The notes beneath the pieces were generated by a model that saw only the letters and a program-made list of their open reading frames with translations, had not been told where the DNA came from and made no database searches. The position numbers and the translations under genes are program-made. A stretch of 64,000 nt of DNA from Dastarcus helophoroides (lineage: Eukaryota > Arthropoda > Insecta > Coleoptera > Bothrideridae). The DNA is taken from NCBI GenBank assembly GCA_028583605.1, contig CM053336.1:24475004-24539003 (forward strand). Reading direction: 5' to 3'. This document shows positions 57,750-64,000 of the stretch, piece after piece (the first letter of the stretch is position 1; each line of letters begins with the position of its first letter).

Positions 57750-59433
57750 GTCTGTAACTTGGAATAAATTCAAAGACAGTTTTTTAAATATGCTCGGACA
57801 CGTCGATTAATATTTTAATTTGCGCTCTTTTTGTTGTAGGTAGATTTTATAGATAATGTCCCAAATTTCGAACATGACGTCATCAGCAATTTTTTTAAGT
57901 AACAACCCCATATTTTTCTTGACTATTTTTAAAGAATATGTCAAGTTACAAATGCGTACCAAATTTTAATTTTTTATTTTTTGTTATTTAAAATATACTT
58001 AACAAATATTAATTAATTTGAAAAATCAAAAACTCTGATTGAACTTTGATTAAATGATTTTTCAATAAATATTCAAAATGTTGTCCATTTACGAACTGAC
58101 AATACCCTAAACGAAACTGAAACTTGCTTGAATATTTAATTACTTCGGGGAAAATTAGTCTACACTTTCGTCTTATGCATCCTTTCAGCTCCTCAATATT
58201 TGCAGGTTTGGTCTTAAAAATTTTGCACTGTCTTGTTAAAACGAGATGTTTCTATTCGGGAGTACAGCTTCGACCGGATCAGGAAACAAAATAGCTTAAT
58301 AAGGAATTAGCTCTTTCTGCAAAAATTTTAAATATCCTGCCACATAAAAATTTCCTTGAAAGAAGATTGGTTCTATAACATGACCACCAAAATCTCTGCC
58401 CAAACATTGACTTTCTCTAGATGTGGAGTGAGGCTCTCCCTTATCCAGTGTGGATTGTTGTCCGCCCAGTAACGACAATTTTGATGATTTAGCTCACCAT
58501 TTAACATAAACGTTAATTCATTTTTAAACAGGATATTTTCTATGCTTAAGACATTTTTGTCCATTAGATCCATCATTTGTGCGCAAAACTAAAGTCTTCT
58601 TCCCGGATCGTCTTCTAACAGCTCATGGAGGACTGTCATTTTATAAGGATAAAATTTTTGCATTTTCAGAATTCTTGTAACCAATAACTGGCTAGATTCG
58701 AGTTCCCTACCTATCTGACTAGTGTTGATATGAGGATTTTCTGGGAAAATGACCATTTACCCGACACTCTTTTAATCTTGCTTGTGGTACTTTGCGACAT
58801 GGGTGGTATATTAGGATTCTTCTCTCCAAATAAACAATAACTCCACTTTGTGTTCTTGTTCTATTCCGTAGCCAATCATTATTAAAATATCAATCTTCTT
58901 GGTTTACGTTAAGTTCGGCATTTTGGTCGATTTTTTAATAAATGGTGTTTCTTACTAAACGACAAACTAATAGCTTCTTTGATCAATAAAATAATACTCT
59001 TCTTATTTGATTTCATTAACTTTTTATAACAATGTGAAAAGACATTAACCCATTTTGACACAAAATATCAAACTAATACCTTCTGGTACGGGATTTTTAA
59101 ACTTTATGAAAATTGTATCGAATTGAATCAGATTTCTTGATTTTTCGAATTAGTTGCTAAATTTGTCAATATCTTTTAAATGACAAGGAATAAAAACTTG
59201 AAATTTAATACGCATGTTTAACTTGATATACCTTTCAAAAATAGTCAATAAAAATAATAGGGTTGCTATTTAAAAAAATTGTCGATGACGTCATATCTTA
59301 AATTTGGGGCACGGTGTACAAAATTTTTTTACATCAAAAAAAGCGCAAATTAAAATATTATTAAAAATATCAAAGCATATTTCGGACAAAAAAAACTGTC
59401 TTTGATTTATTGAGTTTATTCCAAGTTACAGAC
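57750..59433 (-). mobile_element. Tc1/mariner-superfamily element with about 230-bp TIRs
   Basis: The ends are GTCTGTAACTTGGAATAAA at the left and, inverted, GTCTGTAACTTGGAATAAA at the right, with TA outside each (57748-57749 and 59434-59435). The inverted repeats continue inward imperfectly for about 230 bp (GATGACGTCAT at 59284 faces CATGACGTCATCA at 57873). A DDE transposase pseudogene lies inside. It starts 9 bp from the end of family B copy 2. Confidence 0.83.
58050..58800 (-). pseudogene. DDE transposase remnant (Tc1/mariner superfamily)
   Basis: The minus-strand frames give NPHINTSQIGRELESSQLLVT and LLEDDPGRRLQF-like segments, then 58576-58373 with ILFKNELTFMLNG and NHQNCRYWADNNPHW leading to KVNVWAEI, and in the next frame FGGHVIEPIFFQG and YLKFLQKELIP (to 58300). 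The expected catalytic Asp before E-x-TFxLNG reads Asn (KNEL). The QDGAPPH-type motif is absent, then a C-terminal stretch (EELKGCIRRK, NGQHFEYL) ends near 58070. Stops and shifts make it non-functional. Confidence 0.8.
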
Positions 59434-59435
59434 TA

Positions 59436-60781
59436 GCATTGCATTACAAACTCTCATTAACAACAACCAATAAAATTCATGAAATGTATAGTTTTTTTTT
59501 ATGTTTTCCAGACGAAAACTACATATAGCTATTACACCCTTAATGATTATCTAATTGCTTGCTAGGTCTCTTAGGGAAGATTAAATTTATTTGGACAAAT
59601 TCGGACTTTCACATTTTTGGTCAAGAAAGTTTTTAAACGAATTGGGATAGGTCCACTGGTCTATATCTTTATAATGGTGCCCCAACAGGTAAATAATTTT
59701 TATACTTTCTATTGAATGAGCTTCCTCTTCTGCAGGATATAATTTACATTTTCAGTAATGTTGCGCTCTTAACTTAATAATTGCTATATTGTGAGCAATC
59801 TCTTAATTATGATGTTTCCTTACGTTAAATAGGCAAGAACAGTCATATTTGGTGGCCACAAGATGAAAAACAAAAATAGACTTGTATATAGGGATATTTC
59901 CTCACAAACTCCAAAAACGATAAATAGTTTTAGATTAATCAAGAAATTCGAACAATGCGCATTAAAGAATAAAACAGCCTTTAAAGATTTATACTAAAGT
60001 GTGTTACTAGATTTTTATTTTTGCGTTTTGCTTAATATTAATAACGGAGATAAACTTTTATGCGAGTATCTCAACTTTGAGTGTAATTCAAAAAAAAAAT
60101 ATTATTTCGTGGAAATTGTATTTTAGGTTATTAGTTGCCTCATTAAAAATTGTTAGGAAAGTTACAAGTAATTCAAATATGCTTAAAAAAATAAAACATC
60201 CATCTAAAATAAATTCGTTACTCTGGTAGCACCTAGCGATGAAGAAAGAAAATTAAAATTGTTGTACCTGAAAATGTAACCCCCATGTTATAATTTGACA
60301 CCATATTCTCATATTGTCTAAACCAGTAATTGTTAGTGAGATATTTTACTGTCCCATTCCTTTATAATAAAATAATAAATTTTGAGAGGGCACGTAAAAA
60401 TGGATTTAAATATGCTCGACACTAAATTCCCAAATCTGAATTTTTTATTTGACAGTGATTCTACTGGCTGAATTAATTTATAATTATATCGACGCCGTTA
60501 AGGGGTAAAACTTTGTTTAGAATTTAGTTATGGAGCCATATATTAAGCTTTACCTATATTTTGCTAAATTATGTAAAACCATATAAATTTCCTTAAGCTT
60601 TAGCATTTCGTTCTAAGTCCTTAGTTGGCTTTTAGTATTCAATTGACGTTTTGACCGTTATCTACCTTTGTGCAACCGAGCTCTAGTTGGTTGCGTTTCA
60701 AAGCCGCACAGCAAGCTATTAAGCCGAAGAGGTAATTGAAGTTCCTTTCGGAACGCCGTTCGTGTAGTGTAGTGTACTTAC
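59436..60781. other. AT-rich DNA, nothing recognised
   Basis: It probably includes intron sequence 3' of the exon at 60958-60782. A GC-richer patch at 60640-60780 continues the reading frame past the donor to 60639 but looks intronic. No other signal. Confidence 0.4.
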
Positions 60782-60958
60782 GTGAGTAGGAGGCATTTTG
60801 TTGTTGGACATTTCCGTTTCCGGTCCGGCCGTTGCATCCCCTTCTACCCAGGCACATGAAAATCGCGACGACGAACACCAACAGCAACAGCAAGCTGCTA
60901 ATCACTGTCACCACAAACCACGTCATTTCCAGTCCGAGTATGGTTCCGGTTTCGTTGC
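60782..60958 (-). CDS. Internal exon encoding a transmembrane segment
   Basis: The exon is 177 bp, preceded by CTTGCAG and followed by GTAAGT. One frame is open throughout: NETGTILGLEMTW, then a hydrophobic span of about 25 residues (FVVTVISSLLLLLVFVVAIF), then CLGRRGCNGRTGNGNVQQQN, with basic residues just after the span. This is the juxtamembrane exon of a single-pass type I receptor-like protein, with an extracellular part upstream (higher coordinates) and a cytoplasmic tail downstream. Its base composition is far above the local GC. Candidates include immunoglobulin-superfamily adhesion receptors, but no diagnostic extracellular domain lies in the window, so I name no gene. Neighbouring exons were not found within the window. 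Confidence 0.75.
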
Positions 60959-60962
60959 CTGC

Positions 60963-61594
60963 AAGTAGACATATCCTTTAGTTATATTATTTCGCTTGCA
61001 ATCGCGTTAATTTAACTGTTTCCAGCTTGCAGTAAAACGACATGCAACTCAAATTTGATTGTACCGAAATATTAAGTTCAACTGCCTATCTGCGGTAATA
61101 TAAATTTAACAAGAATTGTAAACTAAAAAACTATTTCAACAAAATCACAAATTTGCAGAATTATTTGTGTATGGGGTATGGAGTGTTAAATCTGCATGGG
61201 ATTAGGGGACATTATTTTCTTTCTACTAGCAAGTTTTAAAAGAGTGGCAAATTGTTGCTTTAATTAAAATATTATTTTATGTTTGTAGTCATGTGAATAT
61301 AAATTTTGATTTTGCAGTCTTACAAACAAACAGGCAAGAACGCAAGTTAGTGTTGTGTATTGTTATCTAAATCAGAGCTATTTTTACAGCTTAAAGTCTC
61401 TAGCTCATTTGGAGGTTAGTTAAAATCGATTGGAAAATTTGTATCCCACAAACCCAAAAAAGCATCTTAAAACTGTTGGGGTTTAAACAAGGTCCTTGCG
61501 TTACTGAACCTATAAGAATTAACTACTTGTACCTATCGGCTCTTCACTTATCAGTTGAAGAAGTTAAAAAACTTGGCATCATCCAGCAATTGGA
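60963..61594. other. Likely intron, nothing recognised
   Basis: AT-rich; upstream intron of the transmembrane exon if that gene continues to higher coordinates. Confidence 0.4.
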
Positions 61595-61860
61595 TATTAA
61601 AAATTAAGTTTAGTGAAACGGACTGGTCCTTGGTTATCTTCAAAAATTAAAATACAGAATTTGTCCCCTGAAACCAAGAAAGAACAAAAAACACAACAAA
61701 GGTTGCTCTAACGCGCTTCGACATCCAAGCTCTCATCTTCAGAGAGATGCGTATCTCTGTCAGCCAAACTGTCATCTGCAGAGAGATACGTAGCTCTTTG
61801 AGGATGACAGCTTGGCTTCGAAACGCGTTAAAGCAAACTTTGTTGTATTTTTATTCTTTC
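61595..61860. repeat. Dispersed repeat D, longest copy, palindromic
   Basis: It carries CGGACTGGTCCTTGGTTATC, TACAGAATTTGTCCCCTGAA and then an inverted pair: CAACAAAGGTTGCTCTAACG at 61698 faces CGCGTTAAAGCAAACTTTGTTG ending about 61848, around a GAGAGATACGTA-type centre. Copies elsewhere in the window have one arm only. Non-coding. Confidence 0.7.
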
Positions 61861-61894
61861 TTGTTTTTTACGTTAAATCCAAATAAAGAACAAA

Positions 61895-61975
61895 ATTTGG
61901 GGGTTGCTATTTAAAATAAGAAAGTTGATGTCTACTTCCGGTATAACCGGAAATAGAAGGAAGTTGAAAATATTT
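61895..61975 (-). repeat. Family B fragment
   Basis: TTTAAAATAAGAAAGTTGATGTC and CCGGTATAACCGGAAATA match the subterminal part of family B near 57570-57625. Confidence 0.6.
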
Positions 61976-62049
61976 TTAAAAGGTAGTTTAACTTCGATTT
62001 GCTCCACCGACACAATCAGTTTGCCTTTATAATAAGTGCTACTTTATAT

Positions 62050-62225
62050 AAAGGTAACCTCCCAACTAAAAAACACCCGGTGTATGAAGTGTCAACCATC
62101 CTGAGAGAAGCTATTCAAGACTTTCAACCGTGAAAATAAGTCTTGGCTAGCTTCTCCCAGTATAGCTAACATTTATCTCAGAGGGAAATACATGGGATGA
62201 AGTGTCTAGCGTAAACGCAACCTTA
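62050..62225. mobile_element. Short MITE, copy 2
   Basis: The interior TGTCAACCATCCTGAGAGAAG and right end GTGTCTAGCGTAAACGCAACC match the element at 38789-38976. The left end is poorly preserved. Confidence 0.5.
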
Positions 62226-62230
62226 GCGAC

Positions 62231-64000
62231 GGAATTTTCTAACATATCACTCCAAACACTTAGCCGCATCTGTAAGAATATTGCTGTATTTTTTTCCAAA
62301 CCAATATTAAACCATTTGTGGGTTATGATATCTATGAAGAAAATAAGATTACTCATCTGTCAACAATGCGTGGCTTAGAAAATTTCCATAGGCTTCTCGT
62401 GTTTTGTTTATGGGTTCAGAAAATTCAAACTATTTAATTATTGTAGGAAAATATTTTTCCACAAATCTGCTGTTTTAGAACACTTGTAGCTATTTTTCTC
62501 AAAAATTTCTTGCACTGTTCCCACTAACATTTTAGTTTCGGTTTCAGTTTCACATTAACTTTCTTTGACGTGCGCTATCCGTATTGGTTCTTCCAAATAA
62601 ACACGATTGCAATGGAGAAATGTAAGCAAGTTAGGTTTCTGCTCTTGCTCTGGTTTGCATTTTCTAGTGATATTATAAATATTAATTAAATCGGTGAGAC
62701 TAAGAATAGTACAAATCTAAAATTTGACATTTTCATCCATCATAGCCATTTTGTTTTAAGTACGAAACTGCATCGAATCAGTGAAAAAATAGTAGTAAAG
62801 CCACCTTGTTAATGCATTTTCCAGAGTTTGTCGCATTGTATTGACTGTAGCAACAGTAGAAGTCCTGGACTTGTACTATTCTTATTCTCAACATATGACA
62901 CCTTGATATGATTTATGATCAGGCTCAGCTGTTTTAGTGGCATTTCATGCTAAAAAAATAATCAGGGAATGTAATCCTGTATACTTTCCAGATAAATATC
63001 AGGCAGTGACTGAAAATTTCAGAAAAAAAAACATTTATTCCAGCCACCCCTTCATATAAACCCATTTACTTGATTTTAAGAATTGTGGCTTCCGAACTAA
63101 AAAATAAATTGTAAAATAGTAGCAAATAAAAGAAATGAAAGTTTAACAGTTTTGAAATATGTACAGCTTGTGTACGGTGCATTATATCAAAGTTGTGTTA
63201 AATGCTTAAATTTTATTAATTAATTCTTATGCTTTAAAATTGCTTAAACAAAAGCAAAGTGCATATATTTCTGTCACTAAAGCCTGTTCTAAACCAGTCC
63301 CAATTAACAAGGAGAAATTGAATGATGTAACACATACTATAATTAAATATATAAAGGGACAACAGTAAGAGTTTTTTATCCTATAATATCCCGGAGAACC
63401 ACTAATTTGGATGGCAATGATGCTGCTAACTAAAACTGATTATTTTTGTAAATAAAATATGCTTTAGCATACCATTCTTATTATTTTATGCAGATTTTTC
63501 TCAACATTCTAATAATTATCAATATTGAAATTAAGAACAGTACAGGTTCAATTTTTTTTTGTGGATATAAAAAAATGCTTAAACTAATAAATTAAATTTT
63601 TTGTTTAAAGGGTGCTTGAAGTTATACACTAAAATTTGTCTCTACTCATTAAACCTGCAAGAAGCAAAACAAATGAAATAAACATATTTTTTTATCTTCC
63701 CAACATTTAAATATTTGGAGTTGTATTGTTCCTAATCTCATGGCTTCATTTAAGTGATTTAAACAATAATCCAGCCTAGTATCTATTTCCATCCGGTTTC
63801 TGTTTCCCTATTGCCTTGCACCAGAATTTGCTTGAAATAAATGTTTACTATTTTGTTTGTTATTAATACGCTATTAAGGAGATATGTCAAATGTTCACAA
63901 GTAATTGGGACTTTAGGGGATATACGTAACTGCCCCGTCGATAACATGGATTGTCCAATATTCTAGTGTGCGTTAAAAACCAGTATGTACCATCTTAAGT
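62231..64000. other. AT-rich DNA, nothing recognised
   Basis: No coding, RNA or transposon signal that I can support. Confidence 0.45.

Noticed and set aside
60639..60781. Extension of the transmembrane frame past the donor site
   Set aside because: GTAAGT at 60781-60776 is a consensus donor and the downstream residues lose protein-like character, so I treat it as intron.
1..64000. CRISPR arrays, bacterial operons, rRNA or intact tRNA genes
   Set aside because: None seen; the only tRNA-like sequences are the SINE-like units at 40797-41239.

Overview
The window looks like insect nuclear DNA. It is very AT-rich, its few genes are intron-split, its splice sites and AATAAA signals are canonical, and most of the rest is decayed transposon sequence. 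The order or species cannot be fixed from the sequence. Nothing prokaryotic or viral is present apart from retrotransposon relics.

Four loci look like real host coding sequence. (1, 2) Two paralogous two-exon genes, 4889-5145 (minus) and 22962-23219 (plus), each encode a 66-residue peptide with a hydrophobic N-terminus and four cysteines; they lie in a duplicated segment and are the most interesting content. (3) An AMSH/STAMBP-like JAMM deubiquitinase lies at 49316-52807 (minus), in two visible exons around a 2.4 kb intron. (4) One internal exon encoding a transmembrane segment lies at 60782-60958 (minus). A GC-rich candidate terminal exon at 27189-27435 (minus) is weaker.

Layout. 1-3572: 5' part of a Ty3/gypsy LTR retrotransposon on the minus strand, broken. 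3573-4690: AT-rich DNA with diverged repeats. 4690-8045: peptide gene 1, with a 2.6 kb palindromic foldback element (family A) inserted upstream of it. 9497-10370: arm of a second foldback family (C). 10737-19492: two hAT-type non-autonomous elements and a truncated relative, filled with degenerate A/T minisatellite and nested in each other. 19573-21803: a family C fragment split by a family B foldback element. 22225-22620: LINE tail. 22640-23440: peptide gene 2. 24598-26396: a complete family C element. 28900-29525: palindromic repeat E. 32975-36308: a pogo-like DNA transposon. 39441-44230: family A fragment, then a wrecked Ty1/copia element carrying a tRNA-derived SINE pair, a family D repeat and a deleted mariner. 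47395-48490: LINE relic. 49316-52807: AMSH gene. 53026-54812: hAT element with perfect target duplication, just upstream of AMSH. 55851-57739: family B copy 2, abutting a Tc1/mariner-type element at 57750-59433. 60782-60958: transmembrane exon. The remainder is AT-rich with small repeats.

The nesting gives relative ages and exact insertion sites. The paralogous peptide locus is an empty site for family A, the intact family C element is an empty site for family B, and three hAT insertions are marked by 8-bp duplications.
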